From the NCBI GenBank assembly GCA_031401815.1, contig JANNRW010000277.1, positions 1 through 15,354 on the forward strand: 15,354 nt of DNA. The letters run 5' to 3'. Source of the stretch: JANNRW01 sp031401815 (GTDB lineage Bacteria; Desulfobacterota; Desulfuromonadia; Geobacterales; DSM-12255). A model generated the notes under the pieces. That model made no database searches, was not told where the DNA came from, and saw nothing but the letters and a program-made list of their open reading frames with translations. The translations under genes were made by a program, and so were the position numbers. Below are positions 1 through 7,203 of the stretch, piece by piece; position 1 is the stretch's first letter, and each line of letters opens with the position of its first letter.

Positions 1-1064
1 TGGTCGACTTCAGTCGAGGCTGGGGAGGTGCAGAGCAGATCCTGTTCTCTCTTTGCATCGGACTACATAAACGCGGCCATAGAGTTGGAGTCTTCCTGCG
101 CGAAGATGCAGGCAATGGTGCAAAATTCAGAGAGGCCGGTATTGAAGCCTGGGAAATCCCTCGCAATGGCTTTGCAGCATTAAAAGGTATTTTCATGCTT
201 GCAAATATAGTCAGAAAGCACAGGTTCAATGTAGTTCATGTTCACAGAAACCATGATCTTCCGGTCGGCAAGCTTATCAGTTTCTTGTCCAACAGCGCGC
301 CACTTGTTATCACGCAGCACTGTCAGCTTGGAAGAACTTCTTATGGAATCATGAACCTGGCGAACCGGATTGCCCCGGTTTCCCGCTTCATTGGGGACGG
401 CATAGCAGAAACTTTTCCTCGCCTGGCCAATAAAATCAGCGTAGTCCATAATGGCATTGATTTCGATGCGTTTGATCATGCTGTAACTGATTACTGGGTG
501 AAAAAACCCGAACTGTCCCGAAAGGGGCCATTTCTGGGGGTAACAGGCTACTTTTACAAGAACCAGGAAGAGCTGGTTGAGTTGATGACCGGCATACTTA
601 AACATTACCCTGAAGCCCTACTGGTTATAATAGGTCACGATACAAGCAAAATAGAGATGTTGCAGAAGAGAGTTGAAGAGGTCGGATGCAGAGATTCGGT
701 TCATTTTGCCGGTCAGATTCCCCATGAGGAGATGAAGCATGCACTGGCGAGTCTTGATCTACAGGTGAGTGCTTTCAGGAAAGAAGGGTTTGGTTTGAGT
801 GTTCTCGAAGGGATGGCTGTCGGTACCCCCTTTGTCGGGTACAGGGCAGGAGGTTATAAGGAAATTGTTGTAAACGGGGAGAACGGGTATCTGGTTGATA
901 ACAGGGAAGAGCTGCTGGAGGTGGTTTTGAAGTTGCTGGGGGATCAAAAAGCAATGCAACATTTGCAAAATAGTTGCATATTGAATTATAAAATGAAATT
1001 TTCATCTGACGCGATGATACTGAAATATTTAGATATTTACGAGAAATTATCGAAATTAAGTTAA
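1..1064 (+). CDS. GT4-family glycosyltransferase, 5' end outside window
   Basis: This is probably a GT-B glycosyltransferase that transfers a sugar from a nucleotide donor to a lipid-linked glycan at the cytoplasmic membrane. The first ATG inside the window is at 195, but the frame is open back to base 3, and that upstream part encodes the typical GT4 N-terminus. It includes a GWGGAEQ motif at 18-38, the acceptor-side glycine-rich loop of this family. The real start therefore lies before the window. The C-terminal half has the donor-site signature EGFGLSVLEGMAVGTP (about nt 784-830), with the two glutamates of the E-x7-E motif. The gene ends with TAA at 1062-1064. A 101-bp AT-rich gap follows, and the next gene differs in base composition. 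The fold is clear; sugar and linkage cannot be told from sequence. Confidence 0.9.
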   Translation, partial: VDFSRGWGGAEQILFSLCIGLHKRGHRVGVFLREDAGNGAKFREAGIEAWEIPRNGFAALKGIFMLANIVRKHRFNVVHVHRNHDLPVGKLISFLSNSAPLVITQHCQLGRTSYGIMNLANRIAPVSRFIGDGIAETFPRLANKISVVHNGIDFDAFDHAVTDYWVKKPELSRKGPFLGVTGYFYKNQEELVELMTGILKHYPEALLVIIGHDTSKIEMLQKRVEEVGCRDSVHFAGQIPHEEMKHALASLDLQVSAFRKEGFGLSVLEGMAVGTPFVGYRAGGYKEIVVNGENGYLVDNREELLEVVLKLLGDQKAMQHLQNSCILNYKMKFSSDAMILKYLDIYEKLSKLS

Positions 1065-1165
1065 CAGGAGCAATTTGAAGCAAATATTTTCCGGTCATAA
1101 TTAAAATCTATTTTCAAGTATAAATTGTATGCTGTTAACTTGTAAATTTAATAGAGGGTAAATAC

Positions 1166-2032
1166 ATGCGAATATTCGAACGATGGCTAAAGAAAAAAAT
1201 GAGAGTGGATTGGCCTTGGGCTAAAAAAAAGAAACAAATACTGAAAGAGGCAGCTCCTCTTTTTCACGAAAAAATGTCTTTGGACGTTTCTAACCGTTAT
1301 GGAATGTATATTTTTCATAATAAGGGCAATTCTCTCATGCTTAGGGGGGATGTTTATGAACCAGAAGTTCAGCAAGCTCTTATAGTTTTAATCGGTTTAG
1401 ATAAGATTCGAAAGAATAATACAGTCTTTGCTGATTTAGGCGCAAATATTGGACTTCACACTTTTTATTTAAAAAAACAATATTCAGACCTGAATGTAGT
1501 CGCATTTGATCCATCACCCTCTTCTTGGAAATACTTGGATCTGACCATCAAATTCAATAACATTCGGGACGTAAGGGTTGAGAAGATAGCATTGTCTGAC
1601 CAAAATGGAGAGTTCGATCTTTATAACTGGGGAGAAGAGAGTAGCGCTGATTCATTACGCAATACTGAAAGGGTTCATGGTATTGAACCAATTATCATCA
1701 AAGTCCCTTCAAGAAGACTTGATGACATATTAGACTTGCCAAAAATTACTGTTATAAAAATGGATTGTGAAGGAGCTGAGTTATCTATTTTAAAAGGTGG
1801 AAAAGATACTATTGCTAAAAATAAACCATTCATATTACTTGAATTCCATATTTTAAACAGAAAGGCATTTTCTATTAGCAGTCAAGATATATTTAATTTC
1901 TTGGATGAAATTGAATATAAAATGTACGATTTGAATTTTAGATATATAGACATAAAAGCGTTTGATTCATCACAAGAAAATAACAATGAAGACTATATAT
2001 TGCTTCCAAATGACATACTTAAAATCAATTGA
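1166..2032 (+). CDS. FkbM-family SAM-dependent methyltransferase
   Basis: The 288-residue protein resembles the FkbM family (Methyltransf_21), which O-methylates sugars or polyketides. The SAM-binding motif I reads VFADLGANIGLHTFY near residues 87-101. An acidic residue after strand 2 (VVAFDPSPSSW) and the late VIKMDCEGAELSILKGG segment are hallmarks of the family. The charged, lysine-rich first 30 residues are not part of the core fold. The start is set by the AGAGGG-like ribosome site just before 1166. In this locus the likely substrate is a glycan sugar hydroxyl. The gene and its flanks are visibly AT-richer, with many A/T-ending codons, than rfb genes downstream, which suggests separate acquisition. 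The substrate is not predictable. Confidence 0.85.
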   Translation: MRIFERWLKKKMRVDWPWAKKKKQILKEAAPLFHEKMSLDVSNRYGMYIFHNKGNSLMLRGDVYEPEVQQALIVLIGLDKIRKNNTVFADLGANIGLHTFYLKKQYSDLNVVAFDPSPSSWKYLDLTIKFNNIRDVRVEKIALSDQNGEFDLYNWGEESSADSLRNTERVHGIEPIIIKVPSRRLDDILDLPKITVIKMDCEGAELSILKGGKDTIAKNKPFILLEFHILNRKAFSISSQDIFNFLDEIEYKMYDLNFRYIDIKAFDSSQENNNEDYILLPNDILKIN

Positions 2033-2050
2033 ATATTTTTAAGAGTTTAT

Positions 2051-2851
2051 ATGAAAATTTCTGTAATAACAGTCTGCAAAAACTCAGGAAGCACTATTGA
2101 AGGCACTATCCGCAGTGTAATCGGTCAGAGTCATCCTGATATCGAATACATTATCATTGACGGCAAATCTGAAGATTCGACACTTGGAATTATCGAAAAG
2201 TACAGGGATCAGATTGATGTTGTTATCAGCGAAAGTGATTCCGGTATTTATGATGCAATGAACAGGGGGATCGACATTGCTAGCGGCGATTATCTGTTTT
2301 TTCTGAATTCGGATGACAGATTCCTTCATGATAAGGTAGTCGACCTTGCTGTAAAGGCATTTTCTCCCAAATATCCTGAAGTTATTTATGGTGATATGAT
2401 CTTTTTGAACGTTAACTCAGGTTCAGTTTCGATAAGACTTCAAAACAAGATTAATAAGATATACGTTTACAAAAATAGTCCATCACAACCCACTGTCTTT
2501 TATAAAAGAAATGTTTTCGATAAATGTGGCAGATTTAAAACTGAATATTCGATAGTTAGCGATTTCGAATGGATGCTGAACGCAATATTGAGAAAAAATG
2601 TATCGCTTCAATATATCAATGTGGCTCTTACCCTCTTTAGTAGTGGCGGCGTATCGTCGTCACGGCGAAATGAGATTCACGACATTGAACGCTCCAGAGT
2701 ATACAGTGAGTACTTCAGTCAATACGAGTTAACAGTATTTCCATTTATATCCAGATATTTACGGTCACTGACTACTATCCCTTTTATATCTTCCCTGTTG
2801 AATATGTTTTTAAATTTTGAATTGAAGAATGAGTACACTGTCAGTCGTTGA
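2051..2851 (+). CDS. GT2-family glycosyltransferase
   Basis: The 266-residue protein is a GT-A fold family 2 glycosyltransferase. It opens with the typical first strand MKISVITVCKNSGSTIEGT, followed by SVIGQSHPDIEYIIIDGKSEDST. It then shows SGIYDAMNRGIDIASGDYLFFLNSDD, whose N-S-D-D stretch is the DXD-like metal and nucleotide site. The VSDFEWML segment further on fits the catalytic ED-type motif. Similar proteins are common in O-antigen and colanic acid clusters. No membrane segment is evident apart from a moderately hydrophobic C-terminus. It starts 18 bp after the methyltransferase stop, with only a weak AAGAG ribosome site, so the two are probably co-transcribed. Sugar specificity is unknown. 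Confidence 0.88.
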   Translation: MKISVITVCKNSGSTIEGTIRSVIGQSHPDIEYIIIDGKSEDSTLGIIEKYRDQIDVVISESDSGIYDAMNRGIDIASGDYLFFLNSDDRFLHDKVVDLAVKAFSPKYPEVIYGDMIFLNVNSGSVSIRLQNKINKIYVYKNSPSQPTVFYKRNVFDKCGRFKTEYSIVSDFEWMLNAILRKNVSLQYINVALTLFSSGGVSSSRRNEIHDIERSRVYSEYFSQYELTVFPFISRYLRSLTTIPFISSLLNMFLNFELKNEYTVSR

Positions 2852-2908
2852 GTTTGGGTGTCATTGTTTGAACTGAGATCTGTAAGGCCATCATAAAGGC
2901 GGATATTT

Positions 2909-3730
2909 ATGGAACATCAGATAACTTTTTTACTGTTTACTTATAACGAGGCGCGTCGGATTGAATATGTCCTGCGATGCTTTCAACCGTTCGGCAAGGT
3001 TGTTGTCATGGATAATCACAGCACCGATGATACCGCTGCCATTGCTCGACGCTATGGTGCCGAGGTGTATGACCATGACCATCCTGGCTACGTTGAAGAA
3101 GAAAGTGTTGCGGCTAACGCTCTGTCCAAGGTCAACACTGAATGGGTATATTGGGGATACTGTGACGAGGTTCTTCCCAAAACTCTGTTGCGCAAGTTGA
3201 TTGAGGTTGCCGCAGAGGGTAGATACAGTCTGGTAAGGATATCGCGTAAAAATCTTCACTACGGAGTGGAGAAGCTTAACTTTGATTCCGGTGGCCGGGA
3301 TTCCCGTTTTTTCAGGAAAGGGTACATGGATTTTACCGGAACCAAGATACATCAATTTGGACGGTGCACAGGCAAGCCGGAAGAAATTCTTGAACTTCCG
3401 GTCGAGGATCAGTTTTCCATCTACCATTGCAGTACCTACAATATCAAGAAGTTCGAACTGGCTCATAGCAAGTATTCTGACATTGAGGCAGGAAATCGTA
3501 CCTTTTCACCAAGCAAGCTGTTCATGCATCCCTTAAGAAAGTTTTTCTACTATTATTTCCAGCGAGGAGCCTGGAAAAGCGGCTGGCCAGGCTTTATCAT
3601 GGTCATGCAGTACTGTTTCTTTCTTTTCAATGTTCATGCTAAACGATGGGAAAACAAGCAGGGTGTTACTCTGGAATCGATTGAACAAAATTATGACAGA
3701 GTTAAGGAGCGTCTGTTGCGGGAAGAGTAG
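2909..3730 (+). CDS. GT2-family glycosyltransferase, LPS core type
   Basis: The 273-residue protein has a GT-A domain of family 2. The nucleotide-binding strand is ITFLLFTYNEARRIEYVLR, the second strand gives VVVMDNHSTDDT, and the metal-site region reads WVYWGYCDEVLPK. The overall pattern of short domain and basic, aromatic C-terminus (FFYYYFQRGAWKSGWPGF) resembles WaaE/KdtX-like transferases, which act on lipopolysaccharide core sugars at the inner membrane. The aromatic C-terminal stretch probably associates with the membrane. A gap of 57 bp separates it from the previous gene; a weak AAGGCGGA ribosome site lies about 9 bp before the ATG. The family call is secure; acceptor and donor are unknown. 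Confidence 0.85.
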   Translation: MEHQITFLLFTYNEARRIEYVLRCFQPFGKVVVMDNHSTDDTAAIARRYGAEVYDHDHPGYVEEESVAANALSKVNTEWVYWGYCDEVLPKTLLRKLIEVAAEGRYSLVRISRKNLHYGVEKLNFDSGGRDSRFFRKGYMDFTGTKIHQFGRCTGKPEEILELPVEDQFSIYHCSTYNIKKFELAHSKYSDIEAGNRTFSPSKLFMHPLRKFFYYYFQRGAWKSGWPGFIMVMQYCFFLFNVHAKRWENKQGVTLESIEQNYDRVKERLLREE

Positions 3731-3781
3731 ATTTGATGATCGAAAAGTAGTTGACAGCTTTAACCTTCCGGAGGAACAACA

Positions 3782-4111
3782 ATGAACCTCAATATTCAGG
3801 AACAAAACGCTTTAAAGGAGTTCACTGGCACTCTTTCAAGTCGACTGCCGGACAACTATCTCTATAGTTGCCTTTTTGGCTCGAAAGCAAGAGGCGATGC
3901 GCGAGAGGACTCTGATCTGGACGTGGCGGTACTGCTGAAACATTCCGATTATCAAACCAAATGCACGGTTATTGACCTGGCTTATGAGGAACTGCTCAAG
4001 ACCGATATTGAGATATCACCATTGGTATTTTCCCTGGATGATTACAAACGTCAGCTTAGAGAAGGATTTCCCATCATTCTGGAGATCGAAAGGGATATGG
4101 TGAGGCTATGA
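3782..4111 (+). CDS. MNT-domain nucleotidyltransferase (MntA-like antitoxin)
   Basis: This 109-residue minimal nucleotidyltransferase belongs to the DNA polymerase beta superfamily. The key motif is LFGSKARGDAREDSDLDVAV at residues 31-50: GS at 33-34, then the metal-binding pair D45 and D47. In HEPN/MNT modules the MNT protein adenylylates and silences a HEPN ribonuclease encoded next to it (known for MntA/HepT). A strong GGAGGA ribosome site precedes the ATG. The stop codon overlaps an ATG at 4108 (ATGA), the usual coupling to the HEPN gene, but here that partner is broken. The antitoxin thus seems to have outlived its toxin. It lies just after the glycosyltransferases and begins a stretch of toxin-antitoxin-like genes. 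Confidence 0.85.
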   Translation: MNLNIQEQNALKEFTGTLSSRLPDNYLYSCLFGSKARGDAREDSDLDVAVLLKHSDYQTKCTVIDLAYEELLKTDIEISPLVFSLDDYKRQLREGFPIILEIERDMVRL

Positions 4112-4214
4112 CTGAGACAGTATTGAATGCTGAGTTGAAGAGGAATTAACTATTGCTCTGGATGATGCCCGTAAATTCAGAGACATGGCATATAATTTCC
4201 TTTTTCAAAAATAA
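4108..4214 (+). pseudogene. Remnant of a HEPN-domain (HepT-like) gene
   Basis: The ATG at 4108 overlaps the stop of the MNT gene, as in intact HEPN/MNT pairs. It encodes MTETVLNAELKRN, a start like those of UPF0332/HEPN proteins, and then meets TAA at 4147. In another frame, from about 4143, the sequence reads ELTIALDDARKFRDMAYNFL before TAA at 4212, which resembles the closing helix of UPF0332 proteins. The catalytic middle of the domain is absent. The simplest reading is an internal deletion that joined the two ends out of frame. The C-terminal match is a short-motif judgement and could be chance. Confidence 0.5.
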
Positions 4215-4397
4215 GCCATAACTTGTCTATCTGATTTACTCAGGTTGCAACCCGAAAATAGAAATATCGCATAATAGATGCATGGACAAACTGAAAGTGT
4301 AAAATTCAATTTGGCAATATCTTTAAGAGGCCATGTTATTTCAGTATGTTAAAAAGCATTCTTTTAAAAAACCCACCTTAATGCCGATAGATGCTTC
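4215..4397. other. Non-coding stretch without recognisable content
   Basis: AT-rich spacer between the decayed HEPN remnant and the operator-like repeats of the ATPase gene. No open frame of note, hairpin terminator or consensus promoter was found in it. It may hold further eroded sequence from the lost HEPN gene or another insertion. Confidence 0.5.
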
Positions 4398-4459
4398 GAC
4401 TATTATCCACGACATAATACAAAAGTCTTGACTATTGTCCAGAGTGTGAAACAATAGTC
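4398..4459 (+). promoter_or_regulatory. Operator-like repeats directly before the ATPase start
   Basis: The 11-mer GACTATTATCC (4398-4408) recurs as GACTATTGTCC (4430-4440), 32 bp apart or about three helical turns. The 9-mer GACTATTGT (4430-4438) is then inverted perfectly as ACAATAGTC (4451-4459), with a 12-bp spacer, ending three bases before the ATG at 4463. A TTGACT box (4428-4433) with a weak AACAAT box 16 bp later would place transcription at or next to the ATG. A CATAAT box (4413-4418) is an alternative. No Shine-Dalgarno sequence is visible. The symmetric layout suggests binding of a dimeric regulator, or a hairpin over the start. Confidence 0.5.
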
Positions 4460-4462
4460 GCC

Positions 4463-5596
4463 ATGAAGCGGTATCTTTATAATACGATACTTTCCGATCT
4501 GGGAAGAAAAATGGTGCTTCTTACTGGCCCTCGGCAGGTTGGAAAAACAACCCTTGCCAAGGAGCTTATTTCTGGCTACGTCCGTCCACAGTATTTGAAC
4601 TGGGATGTGGCCGATGACCGGCGCATCCTTCTTTCCCATGGGTGGAGCCCTCGTGCAGATCTGCTTGTCCTGGATGAAATTCACAAAATGCCGGATTGGA
4701 AGTCTTATCTGAAAGGTGTTTTTGATGGCCGTACTTCAGGGCAATCTATCCTTGTCACCGGAAGTGCCAGGATGGAAACATTCCGGCAATCCGGGGAATC
4801 TTTGGCCGGCCGGTATTTCCAGATACGATTACACCCTTTTTCTGTGCGAGAGTGGGTGGAGCTTACCGATGCCAAACCGGATGATGCACTTGATCGATTG
4901 ATTGAGCGAGGTGGCTTTCCGGAGCCTTTCCTTGCTGAAGATGCAGTTCAGGCTGAAAGGTGGCGCAAGCAGTATTTTACTGACCTGGTTCGTGAGGATG
5001 TGCTTGAGTTTTCGAGGATTCAGGAGCTGCGGGTTATGAAACTGCTCGTTGAACTACTGAAAATGCGCGTCGGATCGCCCCTTTCCATTGCATCACTAGC
5101 AAGAGATTTACAGGTTGCGCCAACTACAGTGGCAAAGTATCTTGAAATTCTGGAAGCTCTGTACATTATCTTTATGGTGAGGCCGTATCATAAAAATGTT
5201 GCCAGAGCTATTCTGAAAGAGCCCAAGGTTTATTTTTATGATACCGGCTATCTGCCGGATGACGAGGGGATCAGGTGGGAAAATGCCTGTGCTTCGATGT
5301 TGCTCAAGCATGTCCAGTTTGAACAGGACGTCCTGGGTAAAGAGGCAACCCTCCATTATGTGAGGACAAAAGAGGGTGCAGAAGTTGATTTTGTGCTATG
5401 TGAAAACGGCAATCCTTCTCATCTGATTGAGTGTAAACATGCGGACAACAGGGTGTCGTCTGTGTTTATGAGATTTGCCGGACTTTTTCCGGATGCAAAG
5501 GCTATTCAACTTGTGCGAGATCTCAGACAGGAAGAGTACCGACGCCCTGTCTCGATTCTGAAAGGAGCAGATTGGCTGCTGGAACTTGCGGCCTGA
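4463..5596 (+). CDS. AAA-family ATPase with DUF4143 C-terminal domain
   Basis: The 377-residue protein is an AAA_14/DUF4143 ATPase. The Walker A motif is GPRQVGKTT at residues 22-30. Walker B is LLVLDEIH, with D71 and E72. A sensor-like LVTGSARM follows near residues 98-104. The middle holds a winged-helix-like stretch (SIASLARDLQVAPTTVAKYLEIL). The C-terminus carries KEGAEVDFVLCENG...LIECKHAD, the pattern of a PD-(D/E)XK-like nuclease fold found in DUF4143 proteins. The family is common in genomes rich in mobile genes. Its function is not established; roles in DNA transactions or defence have been proposed. The gene stands alone, with its own putative operator. Length and motifs look intact. 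Confidence 0.9.
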   Translation: MKRYLYNTILSDLGRKMVLLTGPRQVGKTTLAKELISGYVRPQYLNWDVADDRRILLSHGWSPRADLLVLDEIHKMPDWKSYLKGVFDGRTSGQSILVTGSARMETFRQSGESLAGRYFQIRLHPFSVREWVELTDAKPDDALDRLIERGGFPEPFLAEDAVQAERWRKQYFTDLVREDVLEFSRIQELRVMKLLVELLKMRVGSPLSIASLARDLQVAPTTVAKYLEILEALYIIFMVRPYHKNVARAILKEPKVYFYDTGYLPDDEGIRWENACASMLLKHVQFEQDVLGKEATLHYVRTKEGAEVDFVLCENGNPSHLIECKHADNRVSSVFMRFAGLFPDAKAIQLVRDLRQEEYRRPVSILKGADWLLELAA

Positions 5597-5668
5597 GTGC
5601 CTTGGATACGAAGCAATTTCTGAAATATGTTCATCATGCCTGAAATCTTCATTGTTGATTCAAATATA

Positions 5669-5700
5669 TTGACATGTTTTTGGTATTACCTATACTACCA
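5669..5700 (+). promoter_or_regulatory. Promoter with overlapping palindrome, PIN/RHH toxin-antitoxin operon
   Basis: A perfect TTGACA -35 box (5669-5674) and a TATACT -10 box (5691-5696) are separated by 16 bp. Transcription should begin around 5702-5704, which is the ATG at 5703, so the toxin message is predicted to be leaderless. The 20-bp stretch 5681-5700 is an imperfect palindrome of the form TGGTAnTAnnnnTAnTACCA, with 14 of 20 positions symmetric. It covers the -10 box. This is the placement expected of an operator for the ribbon-helix-helix antitoxin encoded downstream. Confidence 0.65.
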
Positions 5701-5702
5701 TT

Positions 5703-6119
5703 ATGAAGCCAGATATAATTATAGATACTAATGTTCTCGTAGCCGCGCTCAAATCGTCTCGTGGAGCCTCGTTTCGTTTGCTTTCGCTGGTAGAACATGG
5801 CTATTTTACCCTCCATCTGTCAACTCCGCTCGTCTCTGAATACGAAGCGGTTCTGAAGCGAGGCATTACTTTTCTGTCAGCTGAAGAGATTGAAGATGTA
5901 ATAGATTATCTCTGTTCTAGAGCGGTGCTGAATAAGATCTTTTACCTCTGGCGACCTGTCTTGAAAGACCCGGATGACGATTTTGTTCTGGAACTTGCTG
6001 TTAAAGCCAATGCGACTATCGTAACCTGGAACATAACAGATTTTATAAAAGCAGCGCGGTTTGGCATTGCTGTGATGACCCCGCGTGAATTTCTAGCATC
6101 ATTGGAGGTACAACCATGA
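5703..6119 (+). CDS. PIN-domain toxin (predicted ribonuclease)
   Basis: The 138-residue protein belongs to the 'putative toxin-antitoxin system toxin component, PIN family'. PIN toxins are metal-dependent ribonucleases. The first acidic residue is D8 in IIIDTNVLVAAL. A conserved glutamate follows in the SEYEAVLKR helix, and the acidic cluster KDPDDDFVLELA plus IVTWNITDF completes the usual active-site set. Nothing resembling a Shine-Dalgarno sequence precedes the ATG, and the promoter boxes put the transcript start at the ATG itself. Its last bases overlap the antitoxin gene (ATGA). Toxin-first order is less usual. A weakly initiated leaderless toxin followed by a well-initiated antitoxin would keep the antitoxin in excess; this is inference. 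Confidence 0.9.
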   Translation: MKPDIIIDTNVLVAALKSSRGASFRLLSLVEHGYFTLHLSTPLVSEYEAVLKRGITFLSAEEIEDVIDYLCSRAVLNKIFYLWRPVLKDPDDDFVLELAVKANATIVTWNITDFIKAARFGIAVMTPREFLASLEVQP

Positions 6120-6352
6120 GCGCAATAAGTGTCCGTCTTCCCGATTCGCTACACAAGATGGCTCGTGAAGTAGCGAGCGAGGATCATATTTCCCTCAATC
6201 AGTTTATTGCCTCGGCAGTTGCTGAAAAACTTTCCGCACTTACAACTGAAACATACCTTGCAGCTCGTGCTGCTCGTGGTTCTGTAGACAAGTTTCACGC
6301 TGTCTTACTCAAGGTTCCGTCGAGTGAACCGGAAGAATTTGATCGAATCTGA
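6116..6352 (+). CDS. Ribbon-helix-helix antitoxin (HicB-like fold)
   Basis: The 78-residue protein starts with the ribbon-helix-helix pattern SAISVRLPDSLHKMAREVAS, then EDHISLNQFIASAVAEKLSAL. Here ISVRLP is the DNA-contacting beta strand and the S-L-N-Q-F-I segment is helix 2. The C-terminal 35 residues should wrap the PIN toxin. The ATG overlaps the toxin stop, and GGAGGT (6104-6109) gives it an excellent ribosome site six bases upstream. Such antitoxins typically repress their own operon, and the palindrome at 5681-5700 is a plausible binding site. Its stop lies 21 bp before rfbF, so readthrough from the toxin-antitoxin promoter into the sugar operon is possible. Confidence 0.88.
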   Translation: MSAISVRLPDSLHKMAREVASEDHISLNQFIASAVAEKLSALTTETYLAARAARGSVDKFHAVLLKVPSSEPEEFDRI

Positions 6353-6373
6353 AAGTCTTGTCAGGGAGCAAAT

Positions 6374-7147
6374 ATGAAAGTTGTAATTCTTGCCGGAGGT
6401 TTCGGCACACGAATCAGTGAGGAGTCTCATTTAAAGCCTAAACCGATGATAGAGATCGGTGGCAGGCCGATTCTCTGGCATATCATGAAGATCTACTCCA
6501 GTTACGGATTCAACGACTTCGTGATCTGTCTCGGCTACAAGGCGTACTGCATCAAGGAGTATTTCGCTCATTACTTCCTTCACGAGGCTGACGTAACTTT
6601 TGATTTCAGATCTGATAACCAGCGGATCATTCATAGTCATGCAGCTGAGCCGTGGCGGGTAACGCTGGTTGATACAGGGCTGGAGACAATGACCGGCGGA
6701 CGGGTGAAACGGGTTGCTCAGTACCTTGCAAACGAGCCGTTCATGCTGACCTACGGCGATGGTGTCGGTGATATCAATGTCAGAGAGCTTGTGGATTCAC
6801 ACAAGAAAAGCGGCAAGCTGGCCACAGTTACAACTACTCAACCTAGCGGCAAGTTCGGTGCAATAAACCTTTCAGCTGAGGATCAGGTATTGAGCTTTCA
6901 GGAGAAACCGAAAGGGGATGGACATTGGATAAATGCAGGTTTCTTCGTCATGCAGCCGGAAGTGCTTGATTATCTGGTTGATGACAAAACAGTTCTGGAA
7001 AAGGATCCGATGGAACGACTTGCTGCGGACGGTGAACTTGTAGCTTTCAAGCACCATGGCTTCTGGCAGCCGATGGATACCCTAAGGGATATGAACTATC
7101 TGGAAGCGTTATGGAAAGAGGGGAGTGCACCCTGGAAAGTATGGTGA
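6374..7147 (+). CDS. rfbF: Glucose-1-phosphate cytidylyltransferase
   Basis: RfbF makes CDP-glucose from CTP and glucose 1-phosphate, the first step of CDP-3,6-dideoxyhexose synthesis in the cytoplasm. The 257-residue length is normal for the family. The N-terminal nucleotide-binding signature is MKVVILAGGFGTRISEES, followed by KPKPMIEIGGRPILWHIMKIY. Further conserved parts are LTYGDGVGD (catalytic aspartates) and NAGFFVMQPEVLDYL. AGGGAG at 6363-6368 sets the start. The gene is directly followed, with no gap, by an 8-bp repeat array. In most bacteria rfbG would come next, but here a repeat-flanked S23 gene intervenes. No anomaly is seen in the protein itself. Confidence 0.96.
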   Translation: MKVVILAGGFGTRISEESHLKPKPMIEIGGRPILWHIMKIYSSYGFNDFVICLGYKAYCIKEYFAHYFLHEADVTFDFRSDNQRIIHSHAAEPWRVTLVDTGLETMTGGRVKRVAQYLANEPFMLTYGDGVGDINVRELVDSHKKSGKLATVTTTQPSGKFGAINLSAEDQVLSFQEKPKGDGHWINAGFFVMQPEVLDYLVDDKTVLEKDPMERLAADGELVAFKHHGFWQPMDTLRDMNYLEALWKEGSAPWKVW

Positions 7148-7203
7148 AGGCGGAAGGTTGGAGGGTCGGAAGGTCGGAGGGTCGGAAGGCTGGAGGGTCG
7201 GAT
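7148..7203 (+). repeat. Array A of the 8-bp repeat, GGTCGGAR orientation
   Basis: Seven units: AGGCGGAA at 7148, GGTTGGAG at 7156, then GGTCGGAA, GGTCGGAG, GGTCGGAA, GGCTGGAG and GGTCGGAT. The array starts on the base after the rfbF stop and runs into the S23 start codon, whose A and T are the last two bases of the final unit. GGAGGG (7192-7197) inside it doubles as the ribosome site. Bases 7159-7186 are a perfect 28-bp inverted match to 7598-7625 on the other side of the S23 gene. Confidence 0.92.

Noticed and set aside
2930..3466. 178-codon open frame on the reverse strand
   Set aside because: It lies wholly inside a clear GT2 glycosyltransferase gene and its translation shows no recognisable motif; a shadow frame.
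3751..3781. Promoter at TTGACA 3751-3756 before the MNT gene
   Set aside because: No acceptable -10 box lies 15-19 bp downstream.
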